Positions 36,165 to 47,830 of a stretch of 64,000 bases of DNA are shown one piece after another. The translations under genes were made by a program, and so were the position numbers. The notes under the pieces were generated by a model that was not told the origin of the DNA, did no database searches, and worked only from the letters and a program-made list of their open reading frames with translations. Origin of the DNA: Isoetes taiwanensis (lineage: Eukaryota > Streptophyta > Lycopodiopsida > Isoetales > Isoetaceae); contig JAJEKV010000011.1 in the NCBI GenBank assembly GCA_021234155.1, positions 23,676,101 through 23,740,100 of the forward strand, read 5' to 3'. Position 1 is the first letter of the stretch. Each line of letters begins with the position of its first letter.

Positions 36165-36840
36165 ATATAAACAAATAGATCCGTAGATGCCATTTCGCTT
36201 TCAAGTACAGGATACATTGTAGAAGGCCTCAAGCCATGGAAATGATAAGTTCGAGAGTAATGCATTGAACTGCAATTCCAGGCTGTAGCAAAATGTAGCA
36301 GATGTAGAAACAACCTTCGATATTGTAGAATAAGAAAGCATCAGCATTCTGATATCTTGCTCCCTTAAATAGTTAGCGATTTAAGCAATACGTTGCACTC
36401 TACATATACAGGGATGGTAAGTATGGCAATGAAGCATTTGATTGAAACCCATTTGTCTTACAAATGGCGGTGTATTTTCATCTATTACCTTTAGTTGAAG
36501 TATTTTCATCTATTACCTTTAGTTAACTTGAGTGTTCTGAACTTCTGAAACACCAATATGTTGGATGCACAATATTCAGCTTGGCATGCAGCATAGATAC
36601 GCTTTATTTTCTACCGTGCTCTCCTGTGTGTGACTCCAACGACATTATCTTTGCTTTTTCTTACTACCTGCTACAAATATCTTTTATCATAAAGCATAAA
36701 CCTTTGGATGTTTCAGTTTGATCCATGGTCAGGGATGGGATGCCTTAGTTGTAGCAATGGTGCTAAATGTTTTATGTATTGACCAGCTATTAGTTAAGTT
36801 TGAGCTTTATATTCATTATCCTGCTAACATAAGGCTAAAA
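36165..36840. other. Noncoding stretch with a 27-bp direct repeat
   Basis: A duplicated AGTATTTTCATCTATTACCT unit occurs near 36,468-36,520. A plus-strand frame from 36,718 runs into the first copy of the next array. No domain is recognised. Confidence 0.45.
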
Positions 36841-39226
36841 CATGTAACTAAGCAGCATTTTTGTAAGCACTCAGAAGTTCATATTGAAAAATTCGTATTG
36901 AAGCACGTTTTCAGAGGTGTTCTAGTAATGTCCCCGCATGGTAAGAAACCAAATGCCTATCCACAATGTCTTGTAACCATAGATTGCTTCTTCCTGCATG
37001 AACAGTGCAACAAAACCCGTTTGTATCTAACACCTGGGAAGAAGTCTAGATTAACTCAGACTTTGCTATAAACACATGATATTTACTAAGAGTCAGTCAT
37101 GGTTTAGAGAGAGGAATGGTGTGCAAATGATCTACAAAATGTGGACCTTATTAGTCATCTAAGAGGTGTAACCTACCCAGTAATCTGTTTGCCCAGTAAT
37201 ACCAGCTTGCAAAGGGATTATGGAGCTACTTACAGGGCATAGTACTTTGCCAGCTAGAGACATGTATTTGAATCAAAATTTCAACATAAAATCCTACGAC
37301 AGGGGCAAATTGTCCCTGATGTTTATCAGTGCATTCTTACATTCATAAAGTTAGTTCTAAGATTTTGGACAGAAACTAAACAGCATTTTTGTAAGCACTC
37401 AGCAGTTCATATTGAAAAATTCGTATTGAAGCACGTTTTTGGAGGTGTTCTAGTAATGTCCCGCATGGTAAGAAACCAAATGCCTATCCACAATGTCTTG
37501 TAACCATAGATTGCTTCTTCCTCCATGAACAGTGCAACAAAACCCGTTTGTATCTAACACCTGGGAAGAAGTTTAGATTAACTCAGACTTTGCTATAAAC
37601 ACATGATATTTACTAAGAGTCAGTCACGGTTCAGAGAGAGAAATGGTGTGCAAATGATATACAAAATGTGGGCCTTACTAGTCATTTAAGAGGTGTAACC
37701 TACCCAGTAATCTGTTTGCCCAGTAATACCAGCTTGCAAAGGGATTATGGAGCTACTTACAGGGCATAGTATTTTGCCAGCTAGAGACATGTATTTGAAT
37801 CAAAATTTCAACGTAAAATCCTAAGACAGGGACAAATTGTCCCTGATGTTTATCAGTGCATTCTTACATTCATAAAGTTAGTTCTACTAAGATTTTGGGA
37901 ATGAAAACTAAAAGGCATTTTTGTAAGCACTCAGAAGTTCAGATTGAAAAATTCGTATTGAAGCACGTTTTCGGAGCTGTTCTAGTAATGTCCCCGCATG
38001 GTAAGAAACCAAATGCATATCCACAATGTCTTGTAACCATAGATTGCTTCTTCCTGCATGAACAGTGCAACAAAACCCGTTTGTATCTAACACCTGGGAA
38101 GAAGTTTAGATTAACTCAGACTTTGCTATAAACATATGATATTTACTAAGAGTTAGTCATGGTTCACAGAGAGAAATGGTGTGCAAATGATATACAAAAT
38201 GTGGGCCTTATTAGTCATTTAAGAGGTGTAACCTACCGGGTAAGAGCATGTTAGGGCCTACATGTTTTGGAAACTACCTGGAAAATACTCTGGGTAGTCA
38301 AAGATAATGATATATTTGAGTTCTTAACATCTTCTTGACATCACAAAGTACCTTACAACATGTATGTACTACTACTCTTGAACATAACACAATTTCTTTT
38401 AGTCACTCTTGTAGTCTAGGTACTTTAAAATACAATTATGTACTTGCACAGAAGTACACAGAAAAGTACCTTTTTGGTAATTTTTTATGTAGGCCCTAAC
38501 ATGCTTTCACCCTACCCAGTAATCTGTTTGCCCAGTAATACCAGCTTGCAAAGGGATTATGGAGCTACTTACAAGGCATAGTATTTTGCCAGCTAGAGAC
38601 ATGTATTTGAATCAAAATTTCAACGTAAAATCCTAAGACAGGGGCAAATTGTCCCTGATGTTTATTAGTGCATTCTTACATTCATAAAGTTAGTTCTACT
38701 AAATTTTGGACAGAAACTAAGCAGCATTTTTGTAAGCACTCAGAAGTTCATATTGAAAAATTCGTATTGAAGCACGTTTTCGGAGGTGTTCTAGTAATGT
38801 CCCCGCATGGTAAGAAACCAAATGCCTATCCACAATGTCTTGTAACCATAGATTGCTTCTTCCTGCATGAACAGTGCAACAAAACCCGTTTGTATCTAAC
38901 ACCTGGGAAGAAGTTTAGATTAACTCAGACTTTGCTATAAACACATGATATTTACTAAGAGTCAGTCATGGTTCACAGAGAGAAATGGTGTGCAAAAATT
39001 AGTCATTTAAGAGGTGTAACCTACCTAGTAATCTGTTTGCCCAGTAGTACCAGCTTGCAAAGGGATTATGGAGCTACTTATAGGGCATAGTATTTTGCCA
39101 GCTAGAGACATGTATTTGAATCAAAATTTCAACGTAAAATCCTAAGACAGGGGCAAATTGTCCCTGATGTTTATCAGTGCATTCTTACATTCATAAAGTT
39201 AGTTCTACTAAGATTTTGGACAGAGT
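36841..39226 (+). repeat. Tandem array of four about 0.53-kb units
   Basis: Unit starts are about 36,841, 37,377, 37,912 and 38,714. Each contains a plus-strand frame of about 75 codons with KHVFGGVLVMSPHGKKPNAY and LVTIDCFFLHEQCNKTRLYL. The second copy has lost one base in TCCCCGC, breaking the frame. The third unit is enlarged by a 274-bp insertion (38238-38511). Whether the frame is coding is unknown; conservation may just reflect recent duplication. Confidence 0.9.
38238..38511. mobile_element. MITE (about 274 bp) inserted in the third array unit
   Basis: The ends are inverted copies of GGGT(A/G)A(G/A)AGCATG followed by TTAGGGCCTACAT. The other units show the empty site (AACCTACCCAGTAATC). 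The filled copy has a short duplicated TACC flank, about 4 bp. No coding region. Length and ends fit a small TIR DNA transposon; the superfamily is not determined. Confidence 0.8.
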
Positions 39227-39229
39227 TTA

Positions 39230-40460
39230 GGCATGCAGCATTTGTAAGTAATATGAGTACGCCTAGATGCAAGAAATAAAACTCTTAGTCTATGTATTAT
39301 CATGCTATCAATACTGAAGATCTGCAAATGAAAGTATACCTGTGCCTTGTGATTTGATTATCCTGCTTGAATACAACCTGTTGCAACAACCATAAGGATC
39401 CAAAATAGTATCCTGCTTGAATACAACCTGTTGCAACAACCATAAGGATCCAAAATAGGCATCTGCACATACAAATACGTCCAAGATCTTGCTCAAATAT
39501 CCAATTAGGATTAAAAAGCTGTAAGATATATGCTTTCAGATATGGCGATTTACTGAATGCCCCGTGAATGTTAAATGGTTAAAATAGAATGAGACAACCA
39601 TAGAAATTTGATTCAAATAGAACAAACATGCTCAAATTTGGCTTTCCTGCTTCAACAAAGGATGATGTGCAACCATATGGGTCTATTACAGGCATTTACA
39701 TATATAAAACAATAGGAGATAAGATCAAAATAATCTATAAAGCTTTGATAAAATCTAAACTATGAAGCTACAAACAGCTATATACAAACAAACCTGTTAA
39801 GGATTTCGATGGATTTCCATGATTTCGGACTTGGTGTTCTTCATAGATCAGGATAATAACCTTGCATATATGCCAAGGTCTTCCTTCCTTAAGCCCTAAC
39901 TCGTTTATGCAGGCGTATCATGTATGCTCTAATGGTTTTGAGAAAGACATTTGAAGGAAAGGGTTAATAGCACCAGTCAAATGTATAGCAAACAAAAAGT
40001 TCCATGAATCATCTTCTATCATGCATATAGATGCCACTACTTGGCTGGATTACTATGAAACCCTGCATGATCTGAGCAACAATGGCCGACATGCCGAGGA
40101 TAAGACATCGATTTGCCCGATTCATAAGATGTTGAGCTCTTGAGCAATCGTAGCATGCATGCCACGCTGCAGCCCGAAAGGAAAAAAATTGACCTGAGCA
40201 CGCCAGCCGAATTTGCATGGCCAGGAGAAGGAAAACAATGCCCAATTCATGCGAAAAGAAAATATTTCGATTTTTGGATTGTCGAAAATATTTTACGGCG
40301 TCCAAAAACATTTAAAATCTTAGCAAATGGGCCTAAAAAAAATTCCAAAAAACATTTTCCACCAAACCAGAAAATCCCAAATTGACAAGATTGATTTCAA
40401 CATAAACAAAAATCTAGCACGATGTTTATAAAATCATTTTAAACAAAAAGTCTAGCAATA
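39230..40460. other. Noncoding stretch with a 50-bp direct duplication
   Basis: A unit starting TATCCTGCTTGAATACAACC occurs twice in tandem near 39,358-39,458. No gene is supported. Confidence 0.5.
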
Positions 40461-40512
40461 GGTGATGTTTGTACTATTCATTAGCACGTGATGTTTGTAC
40501 TATTCATTAGCA
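40461..40512. repeat. 25-bp tandem duplication next to the MULE
   Basis: Two direct copies of GTGATGTTTGTACTATTCAT plus TAGCA lie immediately left of the target-site duplication of the 9-kb element. Confidence 0.8.
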
Positions 40513-40529
40513 CGTTTGCACAAATGCAA

Positions 40530-40592
40530 CGAGGTCTTTTTTGGCTCCCGAAATCGGGGTCCCCCGCGGACAGAAATCGCTTAAGCGATTTT
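40530..40592. repeat. Left terminal inverted repeat of the MULE
   Basis: It pairs with 49496-49558. The match covers GCTCCCGAAATCGGGGTC, a GCGGAC block and the first palindrome copy. It includes an internal small palindrome CCCGAAATCGGG. Confidence 0.88.
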
Positions 40593-40995
40593 GGGCTGGA
40601 AAATCGCTTAAGCGATTTTCCGGCCTGAAAAGGGCGCGCCGGAAAATCATCATAAGGGGAAAAAAAAAAAAAAACAGGAAATCGCTTAAGCGATTTTCGG
40701 CTGGCGCGTGCGCAGGCCCCGCGCCCCTGCCCGCGCGAGGCCCGAGGCGCCCGTGGCCTGCCGCACGGCCCTGGCCGCACGAGGCCCGAGCGCTGAAAAT
40801 CGCTTAAGCGATTTTCAGCCTGCCGCACGGCCTGGCCGCAGCGGCGCGCGGCAGCCGAGAGAAAATCGCTTAAGCGATTTTCAAAATCGCTTAAGCGATT
40901 TTCAGGTTTTAGAATCGCTCATATTTGAGGTTTCAGGTTGAAGCGATTTTCAGGTTTCAGAATCGCTCATATTTGAGTTTCCAGGCTTAAGCGAT
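40574..40995. repeat. Left palindrome array (six exact copies plus half sites)
   Basis: Exact AAATCGCTTAAGCGATTT copies start at 40574, 40601, 40679, 40797, 40863 and 40884. Most extend to GAAAATC...GATTTTC. Half sites (AAGCGATTTTCAGG, TTAAGCGATTTTCACG) follow near 40,940 and 40,987. The array sits between the left end and the first plus-strand exon at 41,349. Confidence 0.95.
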
Positions 40996-41348
40996 TTTCA
41001 CGTTTCCATAAGGTATTTAATATGTGCCCATTTGTATTTGTATTGTAGATTTTGTGCCTAGATTTTGTATTCTTTAATATGTGCCTGCATTTTGTATTCT
41101 AGATTTTGTATTCTAAATTTTGTATTCCAGATTTTGTCTTGATATGCCTAGATTTGTCTTGATATGCCTTTGTTGTATTCTAAAACCATGGGCCTTTTGA
41201 ACCATTGCCATTATAACCATGGTCTTGAGTAAGTTGAACATATTCTGACTTCCTTCTTTATACACCCTACCTTCATATGTTGTTTATGATAATTAGATTT
41301 ACTTTACTAACAACACATTCGGCATATTCCCCAAGCAGGCATTACAAA

Positions 41349-41971
41349 ATGGCAACAGGTGACCGATGGGGCAGAGATCTTACGCAGGAGAGCCGCCCGA
41401 TAGGGATGGACGAGAGTGGGCTCCCGGATTACGTCAACCGCGGACAGCCGGGCGAGGTTGGGTACATCACTTTTTGGTAAGTACCGTCAGACCCCCATTA
41501 GATAGCTTGCATAGTTGTGTCTCTAGAGTTTTTTCATTTGTACTTGCAGGTTGTATTTATGTCTCTAGAGTTTTTTTCATTTGTACTTGTATGTTTGACA
41601 GGGAATATCGAGGCATATGGTCGACCGGTGCGCCCGGGCCCCCAACAACGGCCCGTGGCACACATAGTTTGGGCACTTACTGGTACTGCGACGCACCCGG
41701 GTGTCCCCATACAGCGGACAAGGTACGGGTGAATCGTCTGTGGGCAGGTCTGACGAGGGACGGTGCCATTGGGCACCATAATGCATATCACAGAGATATG
41801 TGGTGGCCATTGAGGGAACGTGGTCGTCCCAGGAATGACCCTTCGCAGCCATCCCCTCTCACAGATGAGGAGAGGGAGCCCCTCAATGAACCGGGCACGG
41901 CAGGACAAATGAACGGCAATGGCAAGAGCGAATGTAATCAAGGGCGGCAGTGCGAGACAAGCGTGCTTTAA
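41349..41971 (+). CDS. N-terminal exons of the MULE plus-strand gene, zinc-finger-like
   Basis: Exon 1 (41349-41476) starts MATGDRWGRDLTQESRPIGM and ends at a GTAAGT donor. Exon 2 starts at 41,602 after TTTGACAG and joins in phase (ITFW, EYRGIW). It encodes CDAPGC followed 23 residues later by HHNAYH, a possible C2H2-like metal site with a long spacer. It ends in an acidic region (LTDEEREPLNEP). The frame closes at 41,971, and connection to the protease part downstream passes through an unresolved stretch. It could be the DNA-binding N-terminus of the Ulp1 gene or a separate small gene. Confidence 0.6.
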
Positions 41972-42471
41972 CGAGGACGATCAGTCCGTATGTAGGCTCC
42001 ATGCCCAATATTTCTTGCTAGTCTGGCGGCATTACCCCGGGCCGGGCGATGAGGCATTGGACACTGACTCCGGCCTCAAAGATCAGGGCATACGTGAGGT
42101 GGTGCACCCTCTATACCTGCAGGAGGCGCGGGTACGCTATGATCATCAGGACGCAGCCACCGAGGAGGATCTCGATGAACGCGTCTGGTGATGAGTGGAT
42201 GAGCCAGCCCGGATGTCGCAGAGCCCCTCCCACCTACACCCGGAGATCATGGAGTATGCAACAAGGCCGGGTGCGGGAAGAGGAGCAAAAGAAGGGGGGC
42301 ATTATCGTGCGGAGAGCAGCCACCGTCGCGAGAGCAGCCACCATGCGCGAGCATCCATCGCATGCGAAGGGCGGCGTTGAACCCACACTATGGAGAGCGT
42401 GACACGGCGCTATAGCTTTGAACACAATGATTTGCATTTCGCTGGCATGTCGTCCCTCCGCGGCATAGCAC
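41972..42471 (+). other. Unresolved part of the MULE plus-strand gene
   Basis: Two plus-strand frames (41919-42191 with RLHAQYFLLVWRHYPGPG; 42049-42402) look protein-like but shift phase. I could not choose splice sites. They may be exons or frameshifted remains between the zinc-finger-like part and the protease. Confidence 0.4.
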
Positions 42472-44092
42472 GCCGACCCGACAGGGCCATTCTTACGTCC
42501 GCCCGAGACGAGTCCCTCAGCGGCTATTGAGGACATACCAGACGACCTGTTCATTCACACGCCACCTCCACTGCATGTGATAGAGCCTCGTGCTTCGAGG
42601 CCGATCTTTGATGAGCTGCGGGAGAGCGGTCGCAGCACATACGCTCAGATTATACAGGAGGAGATGGTTCGTTCCCCTAGCTTGGCATCATTGGTTTCAC
42701 CTTTTCCTCCGGCTGCAGATGCACATGACCGATACCGGTGGCATAGGGACAGGGCTAGAGGGTTCTTTCTGTACTGGGATGGAGTTTGGGGCAGGGCACA
42801 GCTTTATGCCTACTATTTGCTGCAGCCGTTGCGGGGGTGGGCCGGAGGTGGCAGAGAGGCACAGTATGCACGAAACATTGTGCTACATCCGGGTTTGATG
42901 TTGCCTCTCTATTTCTGGGAGGAGGTTTATATTTTTGGGGACTCGTACACAGACGAGATATGCCGCGAGGTATGGCGAGCGGTTGATAGCACACCACCCC
43001 CACGTACCCACAGAGATCTTGTCGACTCGGTCAGAACGCAGAATGTCATTGTTGGGGCCAGCTTCCTTGCGGCGTTGGATGCGAGAGCAGACAGAAGGCA
43101 ATCGTTGCGAATCAGTGAAGAGTGGGAGGCAGATCATGTCAGGGTAATTATCAGGTACGTGTCCTAGCACGATTTCATTCATGTGTTGTCAACCTTTTTC
43201 GCTGACCATGTAGCACGCATGTGCAGTGCCTGCATGCATCAGTTCCAACCAGATGATAGATCCACATTTGCAATGGTGGACCCTCGCTGGTTCGAAGATC
43301 ACGAGATCATGGCCCTGGACCTGCTCCCACAGTACCAGATACGATGGGAGAGCTTGCGAGCTATCATTTGGCCCATCTGTCATGGGTACGTGGCATAGTC
43401 CCTATCCCCTCTCTTGTCTCCATAGGTACTCATGCAGTGTGAGCTGGTTGCAGGGGACACTGGTACGTTCTGGTGCATATTGCAGACCCTGTAGTACGGG
43501 AGAGACTCGGGTGGCCCAGGCGTTTCGAGGGCTTTTGGTGCATGGATTCCCTGCCTGGCAGGGTGGGCCATACCGGGACTCAAATACGAGTGCAACCCGC
43601 GGACGTACAACGGTGAGTTCTTTGCCTGCTGACTTCCTTAATTTTAGTTGTCTTCAATGCGTGCAACAAGTCCTTACCGTGTTGGGACAGGGTATTGCAG
43701 CCGTGGCTGTACCACACTCATGCCCCGGACCACTGGCGCGAGCGTTTCAGAAATCGGTTGGAGCTGCGGCGGGCGCCAGTCCCAGCACAGAACCAGCATT
43801 GGTCTTGTGGTGCCCATGTCTGTCTAAACATCCGGCATGTCATGAAGGCTTTCCTATGGCCAGAGACAGACATAGACTTGCAGGTTGGACTCTATCCCTC
43901 CCCACCACCTCATTAATCAGTTATATATGCCCCGCATGACATCCGAAGCCTTTCACCTTGCAGGTACGCCCGAACATGCATACCGACGAGGATGTGGCAC
44001 GGCTCAGGCGAAACTTCTTTACACTCATTGCTTGCCTGTACGCGAAGGCATATTGGTTCAACTACCAAATAATGAGGCGTGCCGGCCCCTAG
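42472..44092 (+). CDS. Ulp1/C48-like cysteine protease encoded in the MULE
   Basis: Five exons splice in phase: about 42472-43154, 43227-43385, 43454-43612, 43691-43883 and 43964-44092 (stop TAG). Exon 1 encodes a tyrosine/tryptophan-rich domain (GRAQLYAYYLLQPL, LPLYFWEEVYIFGDSYTDEI). Exon 2 encodes STFAMVDPRWFEDHEIM and WESLRAIIWPICHG. Exon 3 places the catalytic His in GGHWYVLVHIADP and the Asp in FWCMDSLPGR. Exon 4 has the oxyanion Gln and nucleophile Cys in AQNQHWSCGAHVCLNI. All four catalytic signatures of C48 SUMO/NEDD-type proteases are thus present in order. The role in MULEs is not established. The start is uncertain: an in-frame stop lies just before 42,472, so an upstream exon is likely. 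Confidence 0.8.
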
Positions 44093-44167
44093 TGTACTTT
44101 TTACTATGCAATAGAAACATTGTCATTGATTTAAATGCCATGTACCATCCACATCATCACCGAGTGA

Positions 44168-46187
44168 TCAGTCAAATCTGAGGCGACGCCAGGTCGACCC
44201 TCTCCTCCCACGTGGCCGCGGCGGCGTTTCGCGTTGCACAGAGGCTACACGACGTGGCGTTGAAAAGTTACGCACCCGTGCTCCCGCCTGCTGAGTTGCA
44301 TAGCCCCCTCGCATTGGGACGTTTCTCGGTGCCGCCGCATCACGGAACGCCCTTAGGCGACGTCGCACCTCCGCAAGCAATGGAGCCAGGTCTTCCTCGT
44401 CTATGTGTTCTTGGTTCATTACCTCCGTCTGCCAGTATTGCATTTCCTCGCCCATTGCCTGCAACCACTGACTAACCACCAATCTCAACGTGTCTTCGTC
44501 CACTACAGGTGCCGGTGGCCGCTCGATGTGCTGGAGCTCCGCTTCCCGTCCGGGATATAGCACTTCGAAGAGTTGGGGACGGTACCTAAAGAGAAACATA
44601 TCTCCTGCTATGAGGTGCTTGCACACTGGGACATCAGCGGGACAGGTGCAATAGTGCTGCATCATCAAAACCGTATAGCGGACCCCATCATCTGCCCCGG
44701 ATGCGATGGACAGTTCAACGGTCTCGTCGTCCACTACTGTGATTGTGTTTGCATCTCCCTCAAACCGTTGCAGCAGATCTTGTGCACCTGCACGTCGTTT
44801 GCGATAGGATCGCGGGCTGTACCGGCCGAAGTCAGCTGAAGCAAAGGGAAGGGAACGTGATTAGAATGGAAGAGCATTCTTAACTATGTGCTTTGCTAGA
44901 GACATACCTAGGCTCCAACGCTCCCTGCACCGCGTCAAAATTGTGCCTCCCGGGGGATCATCACCATTTGGATATCCTACTAGCGAACAAATTAGAGTGT
45001 ACATCCGCAGGTTAACCTTGCAACCCAAAGTTTGCACCTTCAACACCCTCCAATGGGCCTCCACGTAGTTGGTAGTGTCCATGTATCCATGGGGCCACAA
45101 CCTCTGGTGTCGCTGCCATTTCCCTTCCCACACGCCGCCCCACAACCAGTTGTGGGCAAGATAGCTGGGGATGCCAGGTGTATTGCTGCACGTCAACTAC
45201 GAAACGATATTTCTAATCAATAGCTCGACAAAGACACTTACTCGAAGATCTCGGCACTGTTACCATAGGCATTGTAGAAGTGATTTTCCAAGTGCTCATA
45301 CCGCTCCAGGTCGGGCTCCAACATGAGATTAGATAGCCTTTGCCAGACATCTTGGCGTATGAGCGGGTCTTGTATCCTCGGCATGAGGTTGTCATGCCAT
45401 GCTCGCTTGCAATGGAACCAACAAGATATGACACAGCCTGCGATCTGCACGAGCATTACATCTAGGAAAACGCAAATAGTGACAAGCAAAGTTCTTTACA
45501 CCTTTCGCCGTGCTTCGTTGAAACAAGATGGGTCGCAAGCTGCCTCTTCTATGGCCACTCTCTCCTCTCCGTCCATGTCAATGGTGATGGACCTTGGCCT
45601 TACATGCCCCATCCGTTCAAACACCAGTGTAAGCGCTTTTCGTAATGCATTCTTTGTCTGCTGCGACCCCTTCTTATGTGTACACAGCATGTAGAAGACT
45701 GGATATCCAACCCCGCATGCAACTGGAACCACGGCTGCGTAGAGCGGTATCCGCCACATGTTGGTGCCGAATGTCGAGTCGAGGGCCCACCCCGAGTTTT
45801 GGCTGTACTGTATCGCCGCCCTACGCATAGTGTCATCTTGCAGAACTAGGATCCATGGGCGGCGTTCCGGATCCGCAGCGTGAGCCGCGAATGGCTGGTG
45901 GTAGAGGACCTTTCCTGCATGTGCCCAGCCCTCTATGTTCTCCTCAAGGCTGTCCCAGTCGGCCATTGCGCCACCGCCTGAAACATAGTCACGTTCGAGC
46001 CAAGGCAAGTGAGTGCGCAGACAATTACAAGCCTAATTAGACATGACATTCGCTCACCAAACATTCGATACTTGTTGCAGAGACGCCACACATCCTCCTG
46101 GCTCATGTCAAACCGATATGTGACGCGCTCGACTGCCGTGGTCTCCTCCCTGAGCATGGGACCCACTGCCTTCGCCATGTCCCACAC
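44168..46187 (-). CDS. MULE transposase (central and C-terminal exons)
   Basis: Minus-strand exons with in-phase junctions: about 46187-46058, 45977-45502, 45444-45242, 45185-44908 and 44835-44168. The DDE core is visible: the first Asp in GWALDSTFGTNMWRIPLYAA, the second in RPRSITIDMDGEERVAIEEA, then the joined CFNEARRKIAGCV and FHCKRAWHDNL, and the Glu in MDTTNYVEAHWRVLK. A SWIM zinc finger (YCTCPADVPVCKHLIAGD) and an arginine-rich tail (RPRGRRGSTWRRLRFD) follow. The protein cuts and joins the element ends in the nucleus. All five exons are open, so this part looks functional. The N-terminus further right is not resolved. Confidence 0.85.
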
Positions 46188-47320
46188 AGCCTTTGTCTGC
46201 CGTTTCCGCGTTTCTCATTAAGCGCACGGCTCTTTCTATCGAGATTAGGGTGAACCGGTAGAGACCACCTCTCGCGCTTACAGATGGATCGTGCCGGAAT
46301 GCACTGGCGCCGCAAATATCCGAGTCCGCTCACCGTCCTCCGCGCGACCATTCGGCGTCTTGTCGCGAAGCCTATCGTCGCGACAACGTCGCGTGACTCC
46401 TCCGGACACGCTTTGGAAGTTGTGGGCTGCGCACGGGATTCCTCCACCACGGTGGCGGGCAAAATCATCCACCCTCATCTGCCGGGCCCACCCCCGGTCA
46501 CGATCGCGGCGTGTGGATGTGCACAAGGCGGACCGCGGTCTCGCTTTTGCACCTCTCCCACTCGATGTCGGTCACGGGCGGCGGATTGCTGAGTCTCATG
46601 TTGAGGGAAGTCATTATCCTTCATGTACATGCGAACCTTGCAACCGCACACACGCAGAGCACCGGGTCACGTATTCGGCGGGATCCCGGTGCCGCTATAT
46701 CTGTCTCCCAGCGTGATCTTATTTCTTCTAGGGTCTGCGTCTTGACAAGTCGTTGGCCATTGGCAATGTGGCACTGCGCCACTAGATTGTTCAATCCTCT
46801 ACCCAAGGCACACACTTTTTAAGGATCGCGATCCCACCCTATGCAAATAGGAAACATGACCGAGCGACTCCCGCGTATAGCCCCTCACGGTATTGCTCCC
46901 CACCGTCCCTCATATCTATGCCACTTTCGGAAAGAACATGCACATGCGGTCTGCGTGGAAGGGGAGGAAAATGCGGGTCTGCGATCCCGATGTCGCCGCG
47001 GATCACGGGGTCTACCTTCGTTGGCGGAAGCAATCATAAGATCATATGTTGCTTTCAAGAACACATACCCATGCATGGAACTCCTCGGGCCCGTTCTTTG
47101 CCTAAGCCGGTCGCCGGATCGGGATACATCCGAACCACCTCACGCACAACATTGGAACCACCGGGGGCCGCGAGGTGCACTTGTGGCAACGGACGGTTGT
47201 AGAGCAATGCGGCATCTGAATGGTCGGATGAATCCTCCCAATAGTCGCTATTGCCATCATCCGGCTTCGCTCAAAGGAACCCTCATCCTCATAATCAATC
47301 CGACATTCTAACAAAGCCTA
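46188..47320 (-). other. Unresolved N-terminal region of the MULE transposase
   Basis: Several overlapping minus-strand frames (for example YVFLKATYDLMIASANEGR near 47,060 and LVAQCHIANGQRLVKTQTLE near 46,780) are GC-rich and protein-like but shift phase. An acceptor-like GGCAG precedes the first clear exon. The MULE N-terminal domain is expected here; small introns or frameshifts cannot be told apart by eye. Confidence 0.45.
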
Positions 47321-47435
47321 TCAAACAAAAGCCGCACTATGCTTGGGAGAACTTCGAACTAACTTCTGGCGGATCGGCTTAAAGCGCTCCTTTCACGCAT
47401 ATGGTAGCCCCAAAGGCTTGTTTTATATTGAATGC

Positions 47436-47589
47436 AAAATCGCTAAGCGATTTTCAAATTTTTTTTTTTTTTCCTCCTACTTTTCGGTGACGACAGACCT
47501 TATCTTCGAAAATCGCTTAAGCAATTTCGTATTTTTTTTGGGCAGGTGATTGCTGACAGGCTGACACGCGAAAATCGCTTAAGCGATTT
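47436..47589. promoter_or_regulatory. Palindrome cluster upstream of the transposase
   Basis: One exact AAATCGCTTAAGCGATTT at 47,572 and two variants (CGCTAAGCG near 47,440; GCTTAAGCAATTT near 47,510), separated by poly-T tracts. The cluster lies between the presumed transposase start and the next ORF. Confidence 0.8.
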
Positions 47590-47830
47590 TCAATTTTTTT
47601 TTTTTTTTTTCCTCTTGCTTTCGGCACTGCATATGCTTTTATAATGAAATTGAGTGAAAACACTTATGTGCACTGACCACGAAATTACATAGATGTCAAA
47701 AATTTTTGGTGCTACTCTCAAATGTTTCGTATTCTTTCACATGAAGAAAATACATAGGTCTCACAAGACATGGCTAATTCAAACAAACATACTACATAAT
47801 ACACAACGTATAATAGAAAACACCAAAGCT

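Noticed and set aside
36718-37071. A 117-codon frame starting before the 0.53-kb array
   Set aside because: Only its second half is the repeated frame. The first half is unique and unsupported, so I did not call it a gene.
40574-40901. Regular short palindromes could be taken for a CRISPR array
   Set aside because: Spacing is irregular, spacers are not uniform, copies occur in several separated clusters, and the host is eukaryotic.
44212-44839. Plus-strand frames across the transposase C-terminus
   Set aside because: They are shadows of the minus-strand SWIM/C-terminal exon, which has clear motifs and in-phase splicing.
46841-47311. A 156-codon plus-strand frame
   Set aside because: It lies opposite the presumed transposase N-terminus and shows no motif; GC-rich DNA readily gives long shadow frames.
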